34,878 nt of DNA. Origin: an uncultured Opitutaceae bacterium. Lineage in GTDB: Bacteria; Verrucomicrobiota; Verrucomicrobiia; Opitutales; Opitutaceae. Under the pieces are notes generated by a model. It searched no databases. It worked only from the letters and a program-made list of their open reading frames with translations, and had not been told where the DNA came from. The stretch lies in NCBI GenBank assembly GCA_903891325.1, contig CAITEC010000004.1, forward strand, positions 1-34,878, given 5' to 3'. The position numbers and the translations under genes were made by a program. Positions 24,695 through 32,963 of the stretch are shown piece after piece (position 1 is the first letter of the stretch; each line of letters begins with the position of its first letter).

Positions 24695-26323
24695 TCAGCG
24701 GGGCGCATCGGACACCCAAAGGTCCGTGTAGTACCGCGTCCAAAGACCGTCCTGGCGCCATCCGTGAACGGAAGTCCGCATGAGCCAGTTCTGGGCGTTG
24801 AAGTAGAGAGGGGCAAGGGGACAGCGTTCCGCGATCAGGCGCTCGGCGCGCCGGACCGCCTCGGTCCGCCTGGCTGAATCGGCCGACGCCTCGCCCGCAG
24901 CGACCAGGGCGTCGTAGGTGGCGTCCGACCACGCGGGGTAATTTTCGGGGCCGCCGGTTACAAAATGGTCCAGGAGCGAGAAGGGGTCGGCGACGTCGGG
25001 GATCAGGGTGATGAAGCCGATGTCGTAGGCCCCGGAGCGAAGCGCCGCGACGTGGACGGCGGCCTCGCGGGTGGCCACGTCGACGTCGATTCCCAGGTCC
25101 CGCTTCCACATCGCCTGGATCGCCTCGAGCACCGGGGTGTTTGTCCATCCGGAGAGCTCGAGGTGCGGGAATCCTGCGCCGGCTGGAAATCCCGCCTCGG
25201 CCAAGAGGCGGCGGGCGAAGAAGACAGCGGCATCGTGGCTTGCCGGGATCGGCGGTGCGGCACTGTCCGACCCGCCCGCGAATCCCGGGGGGATGACCGA
25301 ATAGGCTGCCCTGCGGCCGCCCTTCACAACGAAGGCGACGATCTTGCCGCGGTCGACGGCCAGCGACAGGGCGCGGCGCACGCGGGGGTCATTGAGCGGA
25401 GGGCGCCGGGTGTTGAATGCCAGGTAGCGGGTCTCGGCGAGGGGCGCCTGGTGGTACTGGTCGGGAAAATCCCGGGCGTAGGTGTCGAGCTTCGAGAAGG
25501 GCACGGACATCGTCAGGTCGATCCCGCCGGTTCGATAGGTCCTCTCCTCGGTGTCGCTGTCGTCCAGCCGAATGAATTGGATCGTGTCGAGTCGGACGGA
25601 GGCGGCGCCGTGGTAGAGGCGGTTCCTCCGAACGACGATCCGCTGGCCCGGCTCCCAGGAAAGAAGGGTGAAGGGACCATTTCCGACGAAGTTGCCCGGG
25701 CGCGTCCAGGCCCGGCCGAGTGTGGAGACTACCCGGGGATTGACGGGAATCCAGGGACCGCTGGCCGCGTAGCGGAGGAAATCGGGAGTCGGGTGCTCGA
25801 GGGTCACGACGAGCGTGCGACTATCGGGGGCGCGGAGTCCGACTGAACTAAAGTCGGCGAGCTTGCCGACCGCAAAGGCGCGGGCGTTGCGGATGGCGTA
25901 AAGGAGTTCGACCTTGGGCGCGGCGGTGGCGGGGGTGAGGACGCGGTGAAGGGACTCAACGAAGTCCGCGGCGGTGACGGGGTCGCCGTTGGACCAGGCG
26001 GAATTGGCGCGGAGATGGAAAGTCCAGGTGAGGCCGTCGGGTGAGGTCTCCCAGGATTCGGCGGCGGCGGGCAGCGGGGCGCCGTTGGTCGGGTTGGGGA
26101 TCACGAGGCCCTCGCTGAGGGCTCGGATAATGAAGAAGTCGTCGGGGAGGGACGCGCGCGCTGGGTCGAGGTCGGTGGGTTCGTTGCGTTGGCTGATGCG
26201 GAGGGTTTTTTCCGACGGGGGGGTGGGTTGGGCGCGGAGTGGGTGGGGGAGGGTGAGTGCTAATGCTAATGCAAGGCCCGCTAGTCGAAGGAGGCAGAAT
26301 CGGAATTTAGCGAGGGAGGGCAT
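24695..26323 (-). CDS. Second peptide ABC transporter substrate-binding protein (SBP_bac_5)
   Basis: A 542-aa paralogue of the neighbouring OppA. It shares SWETSPDGLTWTFHLRANSA, WSNGDPVTAADFVESLHRVL and NFVGNGPFTLLSWEPGQRIV with it, but is clearly diverged. The signal peptide is MPSLAKFRFCLLRLAGLALA, then LALTLPHPLRAQ, with a likely cleavage after LRA-Q. There is no lipobox Cys, so it should be periplasmic and soluble rather than lipid-anchored. It is the first gene of the long minus-strand block and starts about 172 bp downstream of tRNA-Ser. The tandem arrangement suggests an old duplication. Confidence 0.92.
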   Translation of the reverse strand: MPSLAKFRFCLLRLAGLALALALTLPHPLRAQPTPPSEKTLRISQRNEPTDLDPARASLPDDFFIIRALSEGLVIPNPTNGAPLPAAAESWETSPDGLTWTFHLRANSAWSNGDPVTAADFVESLHRVLTPATAAPKVELLYAIRNARAFAVGKLADFSSVGLRAPDSRTLVVTLEHPTPDFLRYAASGPWIPVNPRVVSTLGRAWTRPGNFVGNGPFTLLSWEPGQRIVVRRNRLYHGAASVRLDTIQFIRLDDSDTEERTYRTGGIDLTMSVPFSKLDTYARDFPDQYHQAPLAETRYLAFNTRRPPLNDPRVRRALSLAVDRGKIVAFVVKGGRRAAYSVIPPGFAGGSDSAAPPIPASHDAAVFFARRLLAEAGFPAGAGFPHLELSGWTNTPVLEAIQAMWKRDLGIDVDVATREAAVHVAALRSGAYDIGFITLIPDVADPFSLLDHFVTGGPENYPAWSDATYDALVAAGEASADSARRTEAVRRAERLIAERCPLAPLYFNAQNWLMRTSVHGWRQDGLWTRYYTDLWVSDAPR

Positions 26324-26385
26324 TCTCGAAATTTGTGTGCTGGCGGGCTTTCTCGTCGGCTAAATATCCCCGTGTTTGCGCGTGC

Positions 26386-26467
26386 CCGGCGTCGCCCCGC
26401 TTTGGGCGGGGCTATGCCGGGGCGGTCCGGCGTCGCCTCGCCTTTCGGCGGGGCTGTGCCGCGACGT
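26386..26467. repeat. Two tandem 41-nt palindromic repeats
   Basis: Units 26386-26426 and 26427-26467 both begin CCGGCGTCGCC and share GGCGGGGCT and TGCCG. Each folds on itself: GCCCCGC-TTT-G-GCGGGGC in the first and GCCTCGCC-TTTC-GGCGGGGC in the second, where a T/G wobble replaces a C/G pair. Keeping the stem despite base changes suggests a selected structure, of REP-element type. It lies between the tRNA-Ser 3' side and the second binding-protein gene. Bases 26324-26385 show nothing else recognisable. Confidence 0.6.
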
Positions 26468-26494
26468 TTTTATCGGCGCTTGCGCCGATAAAAA
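26467..26494. repeat. Perfect palindrome abutting the 3' end of tRNA-Ser
   Basis: TTTTTATCGGCGC (26467-26479) and GCGCCGATAAAAA (26482-26494) form a 13-bp perfect inverted repeat with a two-base centre. It touches the tRNA discriminator base. In either orientation the T-run is on the 5' arm and the A-run on the 3' arm, so a free U-tract is missing. It may act as a tRNA 3' processing or stop structure. Confidence 0.65.
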
Positions 26495-26581
26495 CGGAGC
26501 CGGTCCGATTCGAACGGACGGTGGGTTTTCACCCACGCGGGTTTTCAAGACCCGAGCATTAGACCACTCTGCCACAGCTCC
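26495..26581 (-). tRNA. tRNA-Ser (anticodon UGA)
   Basis: The 87-nt minus-strand sequence folds as a class II tRNA. Acceptor GGAGCTG pairs with CGGCTCC (one G-T), with discriminator G. The D arm begins GGCAGAGTGG, and the anticodon stem CGGGT/ACCCG holds loop CTTGAAA, so the anticodon is TGA (serine). A long variable arm, GTGGGT/ACCCAC, is present, followed by the TTCGAAT T-loop. The 3' CCA is not encoded. The gene is flanked by the 13-bp palindrome at its 3' side and lies 82 bp after the small-protein gene. Confidence 0.96.
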
Positions 26582-26663
26582 AGAAGATAGACACTTGGCG
26601 AGGCTAGGGAGCTGGCGGATGGGATAAAGCCAAAACAAAGCTCGGGGCGATCACCGGGCCGGG

Positions 26664-26828
26664 TCAGCAGGGCTGGTGGCCCCAATCGTTCTCCTTCAGC
26701 TCCTTTTCAAACAGGGCCATCTGCTCCTCGGGCGTCAGGGGCTTGGCGGCGGACGGGGCGGGGCCTTCCGGGGGCAAAATCCCACCCGGCGCCTTCGGGG
26801 GTTCCGATGGTGCTTTCTCGTCGCTCAT
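26664..26828 (-). CDS. Small conserved-looking protein ending in DWGHQPC
   Basis: A 54-residue soluble protein starting MSDEKAPSEPPKAPGG. The first 30 residues are a Pro/Ala-rich, probably disordered stretch. The rest, LTPEEQMALFEKELKENDWG followed by HQPC, is a likely helix with a terminal Cys and His. The compact PEEQM..FE..LKE.DWGHQPC end looks like a conserved small-protein family, but I cannot name it. The frame extends 30 codons further upstream without a plausible N-terminus, so the internal ATG is preferred. It is divergent from nusA. Confidence 0.6.
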   Translation of the reverse strand: MSDEKAPSEPPKAPGGILPPEGPAPSAAKPLTPEEQMALFEKELKENDWGHQPC

Positions 26829-26911
26829 CTGGGACCCCAAGCTAGCACCAATCCCCTTGTCTGTCACGAACTCCGGACGGGTCCATCCGCTCCGGACGAG
26901 GGGCCTCGGGC

Positions 26912-26941
26912 TTGACAATATTTTGACCCACCCGATAGGAT
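26912..26941 (+). promoter_or_regulatory. Sigma-70-type promoter of the nusA operon
   Basis: TTGACA (26912-26917) and TAGGAT (26936-26941) are separated by 18 bp, a full -35 match and a 4/6 -10 match. The expected start is near 26948, giving a leader of about 65 nt before the nusA ATG. A 9-bp direct repeat CAACTCACT (26945-26953 and 26955-26963) overlaps the predicted transcription start. Confidence 0.6.
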
Positions 26942-26959
26942 GACCAACTCACTACAACT

Positions 26960-27000
26960 CACTTTAAGAGAAAGTGGGCCCTGCGGCCCGCTTTTTTTTT
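26960..27000 (+). terminator. Leader attenuator upstream of nusA
   Basis: AGTGGGCC (26973-26980) pairs with GGCCCGCT (26985-26992) around a CTGC loop, followed by T to 27000: nine consecutive T including the one paired at the stem base. This is a canonical intrinsic terminator. An alternative stem CACTTT (26960-26965)/AAAGTG (26971-26976) shares bases 26973-26976 and so excludes the terminator. The structure lies after the promoter and 12 nt before the nusA ATG, so it must act on nusA transcription itself. Confidence 0.8.
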
Positions 27001-27012
27001 CCACAAAACCTT

Positions 27013-28245
27013 ATGAGCAGCGAAATTCTTTCAGTCCTTGAATATATGGAGAAGGAGAAGGGCATTCCGCGCGCGGACATGATCGCGACGATCGCGAATG
27101 CCCTGAAGACGGCGGCCCAAAAAGGGGTGAATTCCGGCCAGGAGCTGAAGATTGAGATCAATCCCAAGAACGGCCAACTCCATGCCTGGTCGATTCTTAA
27201 GGTTGTTGATTCGGTCAGCAATCCGCGGACGGAGATGCACGTCGAGAAGGCGCAGGCCCTGAAGCCGGGCGTCGTGCTCGGCGAGATGATCGAAAAGGAG
27301 ATCGATCCGGCGACCCTCGGCCGGATCGCGGCCCAAACCGCCCGGCAGGCCGTCATGCAGCGCCTCCGCCAGTTTGAGAAGGACCGCATTTACGACGACT
27401 ACAAGGACCAGGTCGGCAACATCGTGACGGGCACGGTCCGACGCCGCGAGCGCACGGACATCTATGTCGACCTCGGCAAGGCCGAGGCCGTCATGCCGGC
27501 CAAGGAGCAGATGCCGGCCGAGGAGTTCCAGCCGGGCGACCGGATCCGCTCGCTCCTCCTGGAGATCGAGAACACTCCCCGCGGGCCGGAGATCATCCTC
27601 AGCCGGGCGAGCGCCCGCTTTGTCCGCAGGCTCTTCGAGCTTGAGGTGACCGAGATCGCCGACGGAACCGTCAAGATCGAGGCGTTTGCCCGCGAACCGG
27701 GGTACCGCACCAAGATTGCCGTGACCAGCACGGACCCGAAGGTCGACCCGGTCGGCGCCTGCGTCGGCGCGCGCGGCGCGCGGGTCAAGACGATCGTCCG
27801 CGAACTCGGCGGCGAGAAGATCGACATCATCAAGTATTATCCCAATCCGCGGGACATGATCCTCGAGGCCTTCAAGCCCGCCGTTCCGCGGGAGATCATC
27901 CTCGATGAGAAGAATCACCGGATCATCCTCAAGGTCGCCACGGACGACCTCGCCATCGCGATCGGCCGCAAGGGCCAGAATGCGCGGCTCACCTCCCGCC
28001 TGATCGGCTGGAGGCTGGATATCGAGGAGTTCAAGGCCGCCGGCAACGACCCGCGGGGCGATGCGATCGCCCTCCTCGTGAAGACCTTTGAGCTGAACCC
28101 GGCCATTGCCGGACGGCTCGTCGACATGGGCATCAATTCCCCGGCAGCCTTCGAGGGTGTCGCCGCCGAGGACCTGGTTGGCGGCGGATTTACCGCCGAG
28201 GAAGCCAAGGACATCATCACCCGCATCGCCCCGTCGGCTCCCTGA
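27013..28245 (+). CDS. nusA: Transcription termination/antitermination factor NusA
   Basis: NusA binds RNA polymerase near the RNA exit channel and modulates pausing, intrinsic termination and antitermination. It has 410 aa, the length of the short bacterial form. Domain order: N-terminal RNAP-binding domain (1-130, [20 protein letters not shown]), S1 domain (about 132-200, [20 protein letters not shown]), KH1 and KH2 (about 205-345, with [20 protein letters not shown] and [20 protein letters not shown]), and a C-terminal helical segment with [20 protein letters not shown]. The start [10 protein letters not shown] is the family N-terminus. No Shine-Dalgarno site precedes the ATG. rimP, which usually comes first in this operon, is absent. 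Confidence 0.96.
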   Translation: MSSEILSVLEYMEKEKGIPRADMIATIANALKTAAQKGVNSGQELKIEINPKNGQLHAWSILKVVDSVSNPRTEMHVEKAQALKPGVVLGEMIEKEIDPATLGRIAAQTARQAVMQRLRQFEKDRIYDDYKDQVGNIVTGTVRRRERTDIYVDLGKAEAVMPAKEQMPAEEFQPGDRIRSLLLEIENTPRGPEIILSRASARFVRRLFELEVTEIADGTVKIEAFAREPGYRTKIAVTSTDPKVDPVGACVGARGARVKTIVRELGGEKIDIIKYYPNPRDMILEAFKPAVPREIILDEKNHRIILKVATDDLAIAIGRKGQNARLTSRLIGWRLDIEEFKAAGNDPRGDAIALLVKTFELNPAIAGRLVDMGINSPAAFEGVAAEDLVGGGFTAEEAKDIITRIAPSAP

Positions 28246-28282
28246 CCTAACCCCGCTGCTTAAAATCCCTCGACCGGCCTGA

Positions 28283-30811
28283 ATGAGCATCCGCATCCAC
28301 GAACTCGCCAAACGCTTTGATATGGAGGGCAAGGACATGCTCGTCTTGCTCAAGGAGCGCGGCTACGTCGCGGCGGACACGAAGTCGGTTTCGAGCACGG
28401 TCGCAAACATCTACATCGACGAGATTGAGAAGGAGTTCGGCGCCAAGCTGGTCAAGGCGGCTCCCGCTCCCGCTGCTCCCGCTGCTCCGGAACCGGCCAA
28501 GGCCCCGGAACACAGCGAGCACGCCGACGGAAAGACGCCGGTCCAGCGTTCTCCCGACGAGACCGCCCCTGCCAAGGTCCGGATTCCAGTCGGCGTCTTC
28601 GTAAAGACCGCCGACGACGTCGCCCGCCAGCGCGAGGTCGCCAAGGCCGCTGCCGCGGCAGCCTCGGGCTCCCCTGCGCCCGTCAGCCCGATTCCGGTAC
28701 CCCCTAAGCCGGGCGCTCCCGGCGCCGCCCTTCCCGCACCCCCGAGACCGGCCGCTGTGATGCCCCTTCCGGCGCGGCCGGCGGCTCCGCCGGCCGCCAG
28801 GCCGGCGCCGGAGTCCCGGCCCCCGGCCCTTCCGCAGCCCTGGAGCCCCCCGCCGCTTCCGCCGAAGGTGGTGCCGGTTGCCGCGGCCCCCGCGAAGCCC
28901 GCCGGCGAGGGACTTTCGCCTCCCGCCCTTCCGTCCCGCATCGGCGCCTCGCGCCCGCCGGCGATCAAGGGCCTGGCCGACCTTTCTCCCCCGCCGTCAT
29001 CGGCCCCGACCGTGACGATCGAAGGCGACGTCAAGATCATCCATTTCAAGCCGCCGGTGGTCGTCCGCGACTTTGCAACCGCGCTCGGGCTGCGGCCCTT
29101 CCAGCTGATTTCCGAGCTCATGCAGATGGGCGTCTTTGCGTCGATCACCCAGTCCCTCGATGAGACGGTCGCCTCGAAGATCGCCGAGAAGCACGGATTC
29201 CTGCTCGAGGTGAAGCACCGCGGGGACGTTTCGACCCAGCAGCAGGCGAACAAGGAGCGGGACACGAAGAAGGTCGAGGTCGAGGACACCAGCAGCCTGG
29301 TGCCGCGGCCCCCGGTGGTCTGCATCCTCGGGCATGTCGACCATGGGAAGACCTCCCTCCTGGACGCGATCCGCAAGGCCGACGTGGCGGCGGGCGAGGC
29401 CGGCGGGATCACCCAGCACATCGGCGCCTACCAGATCGAATTCAATTCCAAGAAGATCACCTTCCTGGACACCCCCGGCCACGCCGCATTCAACAAGATG
29501 CGGGCGCGCGGCGCGTCCGTGACGGACATCGCCGTCCTCGTGGTCGCCGCGGACGACGGCTTCATGCCGCAGACCGACGAGGCCCTGCAGCACATCCAGG
29601 CCGCGAAGGTCGCGCTGATCGTCGCCGTGAACAAGATGGACGTGAAGGGTGCCAACCTCGACCAGGTCAAGGCCCAGATGCAGCAGCGCGGGATTCCACC
29701 CGAGGACTGGGGCGGGGAGACGATCACCGTCCCGGTGTCCGCCGCGAAGGGAACCGGGCTGAACGAGCTTCTTGAGATGATCCTGCTCCAGGCCGACGTC
29801 CTCGAACTGAAGGCCAACCCGAAGGCGGAGGCGGCCGGCGTCATTGTCGAGTCCCAGATGGAGGTCGGCCGCGGGCCGCTGGCGACGGTGATCGTGCAGC
29901 GCGGCACCCTGCGGGCCGGCGACGCCCTGGTCTGCGGGCCGAACTGGGCGAAGGTCCGGGCGATTTTCGACGACCAGGGCAAGCCGCTGAAGGAGGCGAC
30001 CCCGGGGACGCCCACGCGCGTCATCGGATGGAGCGGGGCCCCGGACAGCGGCGCCGCCTTCAAGGCCGTCAAGAACGCCCGGGAGGCGGAGAACCTCGCC
30101 GAGGAGGAGGACCAGCGGCTCAAGAAGGTGGCCGAGGCGGCCGTTCCCGCGCAGGATGTATCCGTTGAGAAGCTCTTTGCGAACATCGCGGCGACCCAGC
30201 GCCGGACGCTCAAGGTCATCATCAAGACCGACGTCTTCGGCTCGGCCGAGGCCGTCCGCAGCGTTCTCGAGGGGATTAAGACCACCAAGGTGGTGCTGGA
30301 AATCGTCTCCGCCGAGGTCGGCCTGGTGACCAAGAACGACGTCCTGATGGCCGCGGCCTCCGGGTCGGTCATCATCGGCTTCAACACGAAGCTCGAAAAC
30401 GGTGTCACCCCGCTCGCCAAGCACCACGGGGTGAGGATCGAGAGCTTCAGCATCATCTACGAGCTCGGCGACAAGGTGCGCGACATGATGGCCGACCTGC
30501 TCGATCCCGACCTCAAGGAGGTCAAGCTGGGCGCAGCGGAGGTCCGCGCGACCTTCCCCCTGGCGAAGGGCTTTGTGGCCGGCTGCCTGGTCACCGAGGG
30601 AAAGATCAACCGAAACTCCGCCTCCCGGCTGCGCCGGGGCAAGGAGATCGTCCACGAGGGGAAGATCGCCGCCCTCAAGCGCTTCAAGGACGACGCGAAC
30701 GAGGTTCGCGCCGGACTGGAGTGCGGCATCAAGCTCGACGACTTCAACGGCTACCAGGTTGGCGACGTGATCGAATGCTACGAGGTACAGAAGGTCCGGG
30801 CTTCACTCTAA
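28283..30811 (+). CDS. infB: Translation initiation factor IF-2
   Basis: IF-2 is the GTPase that delivers initiator fMet-tRNA and promotes subunit joining. Its 842 aa include an N-terminal IF2_N domain ([20 protein letters not shown], 3-22), a long Ala/Pro/Lys linker (about 55-245), a second IF2_N-type domain (about 250-310), and the G domain with GHVDHGKTS (about 350), [12 protein letters not shown] and SAAKGTG. The two beta-barrel domains and the IF-2 core follow ([20 protein letters not shown], about 632-651). The linker is low in complexity and rich in PAAPAAP repeats, as in other long IF-2 forms. It lies 37 nt after nusA in the standard order. Confidence 0.97.
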   Translation: MSIRIHELAKRFDMEGKDMLVLLKERGYVAADTKSVSSTVANIYIDEIEKEFGAKLVKAAPAPAAPAAPEPAKAPEHSEHADGKTPVQRSPDETAPAKVRIPVGVFVKTADDVARQREVAKAAAAAASGSPAPVSPIPVPPKPGAPGAALPAPPRPAAVMPLPARPAAPPAARPAPESRPPALPQPWSPPPLPPKVVPVAAAPAKPAGEGLSPPALPSRIGASRPPAIKGLADLSPPPSSAPTVTIEGDVKIIHFKPPVVVRDFATALGLRPFQLISELMQMGVFASITQSLDETVASKIAEKHGFLLEVKHRGDVSTQQQANKERDTKKVEVEDTSSLVPRPPVVCILGHVDHGKTSLLDAIRKADVAAGEAGGITQHIGAYQIEFNSKKITFLDTPGHAAFNKMRARGASVTDIAVLVVAADDGFMPQTDEALQHIQAAKVALIVAVNKMDVKGANLDQVKAQMQQRGIPPEDWGGETITVPVSAAKGTGLNELLEMILLQADVLELKANPKAEAAGVIVESQMEVGRGPLATVIVQRGTLRAGDALVCGPNWAKVRAIFDDQGKPLKEATPGTPTRVIGWSGAPDSGAAFKAVKNAREAENLAEEEDQRLKKVAEAAVPAQDVSVEKLFANIAATQRRTLKVIIKTDVFGSAEAVRSVLEGIKTTKVVLEIVSAEVGLVTKNDVLMAAASGSVIIGFNTKLENGVTPLAKHHGVRIESFSIIYELGDKVRDMMADLLDPDLKEVKLGAAEVRATFPLAKGFVAGCLVTEGKINRNSASRLRRGKEIVHEGKIAALKRFKDDANEVRAGLECGIKLDDFNGYQVGDVIECYEVQKVRASL

Positions 30812-30863
30812 TTGCCGCGGGCGCCGGGCCGGGTCCGGGGCTTGCGCCGAGTTTCCTGACACC

Positions 30864-31202
30864 ATGTCCATCCGCACCGTCCGAGTGAACGAGCTGGTGC
30901 AGCGCGAGATCAGCGAGATCCTGCGCCGCAACTACCAGAGCGAGTCCGTGGCGATGACCGTCACGGAGGTCCGCGTGTCTCCCGACCTGCGGGACGCCCG
31001 CGTGTTCATCTCGGTGATCGGCGACGCGGAGACCGCCACCCTGAAGATGCGCTGGCTGCGGGGCAGGGCCCGCGAAATCCGCAACGAGCTTGGGCGGCGG
31101 ATCGTGCTGAAGTTCATGCCCAAGATCGAATATGTCCTGGACGACTCGCTCGACCGGGGCACGCGGATCACTCGGATCATCGACGAGCTGCCGCCCACCT
31201 GA
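30864..31202 (+). CDS. rbfA: Ribosome-binding factor A
   Basis: RbfA is a KH-like 30S assembly factor that acts on the 16S rRNA 5' helix and at low temperature. It has 112 aa. RVNELVQREISEILRRNYQS opens the family fold, VTEVRVSPDLRDARVFISVI is the central KH strand region, and LGRRIVLKFMPKIEYVLDDS is the diagnostic C-terminal block. It lies 52 nt after infB and 3 nt before the DHH gene, in the usual infB-rbfA order. The short length is normal. Confidence 0.95.
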   Translation: MSIRTVRVNELVQREISEILRRNYQSESVAMTVTEVRVSPDLRDARVFISVIGDAETATLKMRWLRGRAREIRNELGRRIVLKFMPKIEYVLDDSLDRGTRITRIIDELPPT

Positions 31203-31205
31203 AAC

Positions 31206-32225
31206 ATGGCGAAATTCTTCCCAGAACTTTCCGGGCGCCTTGAGCAGCTGGTCGCGGCCTTCTCCGGCCGCAGGGTTGCCGTGGTGGGGCATGCCCGTCC
31301 CGACGGGGACTGCATCGGTTCCCAGGTCGGCCTGGCGCGGATTCTCCAGGCAGCCGGCCACGACGTGGTCTGCGTGAACGGCGACCCGGTGCCCCGCCGC
31401 CTCGAATACCTGGTGCCCGGGATGCCCTTCCTCCGGCCCGAGGGCGTGCCCGCACTGCCCGCCGACCTGGCGGCCGTTTTCGTCGACTGCGCCGACCACG
31501 CCCGCGTCGGCGGCCGGCTCCAGTCCCGCTTCGCGGGCCCCGTCGGGAACATCGACCACCACCTCTCCAACCCGGCCTACGCCCAGGTGAACCTCGTGGA
31601 CAGTTCCGCCGCGGCCACCTCCGAAATCCTCGCGGGCACGGCGCTCGACAGCGGGTTGACGATCGATCCGCTCGCCGCGCAGGCGCTGTACACGGGGATA
31701 CTCACCGACACCGGCCAGTTCCGCTTCAGCTCGACCACCCGCCGCTGCTTCGTCCTGGCCGGCGAACTGGTCGCCCGGGGCGCCGACCCGGCGCGGATCG
31801 GCTATGAGCTCTACGAGCGCGAGTCGGTGGGCAGGCTCAAGCTGCTCCAAAGTTTCCTCGCCTCGCTGCGCATGGAGTGCGGCGGCCGGGTCTGCATCGG
31901 GAGCCTGGACGAGGCGACCTTCAAGGCGACCGGCACGGGCCAGGAGGACACCGAGGGGCTTGTGGACTACGCCCGCTCGATTGACGGGGTGGAAATCGCC
32001 GCCCTGGTTGAGCGCCGTCTCAATGGCACGGCCAAGGCGAGCCTCCGGGCCAAGGAGGCCCTGTACCGCGTGGACACGGTGGCGGCCCAATTCGGCGGCG
32101 GCGGCCACGCCTGCGCGGCCGGGCTCAACGTGAAGGCGGCCCCGCAGGACTTCGAGGCGAGGCTCCTGGCGGCGATCGTCGCCCGTCTCGCGGAGATAGA
32201 CGGATCGAAGCTTCCCCCCCACTGA
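31206..32225 (+). CDS. nrnA: DHH/DHHA1 phosphoesterase (NrnA-like oligoribonuclease/pAp phosphatase)
   Basis: A soluble 339-aa DHH superfamily hydrolase. Metal-site motifs appear in order: GHARPDGDCIGSQ (about 25-37), VDCADHARVG (about 95), NIDHHLSNP (about 115, the DHH motif) and the later YTGILTDTGQFRF (about 160). The C-terminal DHHA1 RNA-binding domain ends FGGGGHACAAGL. In NrnA-type enzymes this architecture degrades short RNAs and dephosphorylates 3'-phosphoadenosine 5'-phosphate. Its place between rbfA and truB is typical for many bacteria. RNA turnover is the likely role; the substrate preference is inferred. Confidence 0.9.
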   Translation: MAKFFPELSGRLEQLVAAFSGRRVAVVGHARPDGDCIGSQVGLARILQAAGHDVVCVNGDPVPRRLEYLVPGMPFLRPEGVPALPADLAAVFVDCADHARVGGRLQSRFAGPVGNIDHHLSNPAYAQVNLVDSSAAATSEILAGTALDSGLTIDPLAAQALYTGILTDTGQFRFSSTTRRCFVLAGELVARGADPARIGYELYERESVGRLKLLQSFLASLRMECGGRVCIGSLDEATFKATGTGQEDTEGLVDYARSIDGVEIAALVERRLNGTAKASLRAKEALYRVDTVAAQFGGGGHACAAGLNVKAAPQDFEARLLAAIVARLAEIDGSKLPPH

Positions 32226-32237
32226 TTTCCAAAACCG

Positions 32238-32963
32238 ATGCTCGCACCCCAAAAGGAACTCGACGGCGTCCTTCTCGTGGACAAGCCCACCGACCACACC
32301 TCGCACGACGTCGTGGCCCGGCTGCGCGGCAAGCTGCGGATGAAGCGGATCGGCCACGCCGGCACCCTCGACCCGATGGCCACCGGTCTCCTGGTGATCC
32401 TGGTGGGCAAGTCCACCCGGCTCTCCCAGTACCTGGTGGGGATCGACAAGGAGTACGAGGGCACGATGGAGCTTGGAAAGACGACCAATTCCCAGGACGC
32501 GGACGGCGAAGTCATGGAGACCCGCCCGGTTCCCGAGCTGACGGAGGAGGGTGTCCGCACGGTGATCCAGGGATTCCTCGGCGACCAGTACCAGCTCCCG
32601 CCGATGTTCTCGGCGATCAAGATTGACGGAGTCCCGCTCTACAAGACCGCCCGCAAGGGCGGGGAGGTTGAGCGCGAGCCCCGCTTCATCCGGGTCATGA
32701 GCTGGGACATCACCGGCTTTGCGCTTCCCCGGATTAATTTCCGGCTCCGCTGCACGAAGGGCACCTACGTCCGCACCCTCGCGCACGACCTGGGCCAGAA
32801 GCTGGGCTGCGGCGCGCACCTCGCGGCGCTCCGCCGCACGGCGGCGGGCCCCTTCAAGGTTACCGACGCCCTGACCATGGACCAGATCCAGGCCCTTTCG
32901 ATCCCCGACATAGACCGGCGGCTGATACCGGCGAGCGCCGCGGTTCCGTCGCATGTCCTCTAA
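32238..32963 (+). CDS. truB: tRNA pseudouridine(55) synthase TruB
   Basis: TruB isomerises U55 in the T loop of tRNAs. The 241 aa include [20 protein letters not shown] at the N-terminus and [20 protein letters not shown] (about 36-55), whose Asp is the catalytic residue, then [20 protein letters not shown] and the RNA-binding block [40 protein letters not shown] is the last conserved block. The C-terminus is short, without a PUA domain, as in many bacterial TruB. Its end overlaps ribF by 11 nt. Confidence 0.96.
   Translation: MLAPQKELDGVLLVDKPTDHTSHDVVARLRGKLRMKRIGHAGTLDPMATGLLVILVGKSTRLSQYLVGIDKEYEGTMELGKTTNSQDADGEVMETRPVPELTEEGVRTVIQGFLGDQYQLPPMFSAIKIDGVPLYKTARKGGEVEREPRFIRVMSWDITGFALPRINFRLRCTKGTYVRTLAHDLGQKLGCGAHLAALRRTAAGPFKVTDALTMDQIQALSIPDIDRRLIPASAAVPSHVL

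Noticed and set aside
26467..26494. Palindrome after tRNA-Ser as a standard intrinsic terminator
   Set aside because: No unpaired U-tract follows the stem on either strand; the A-run follows it instead.
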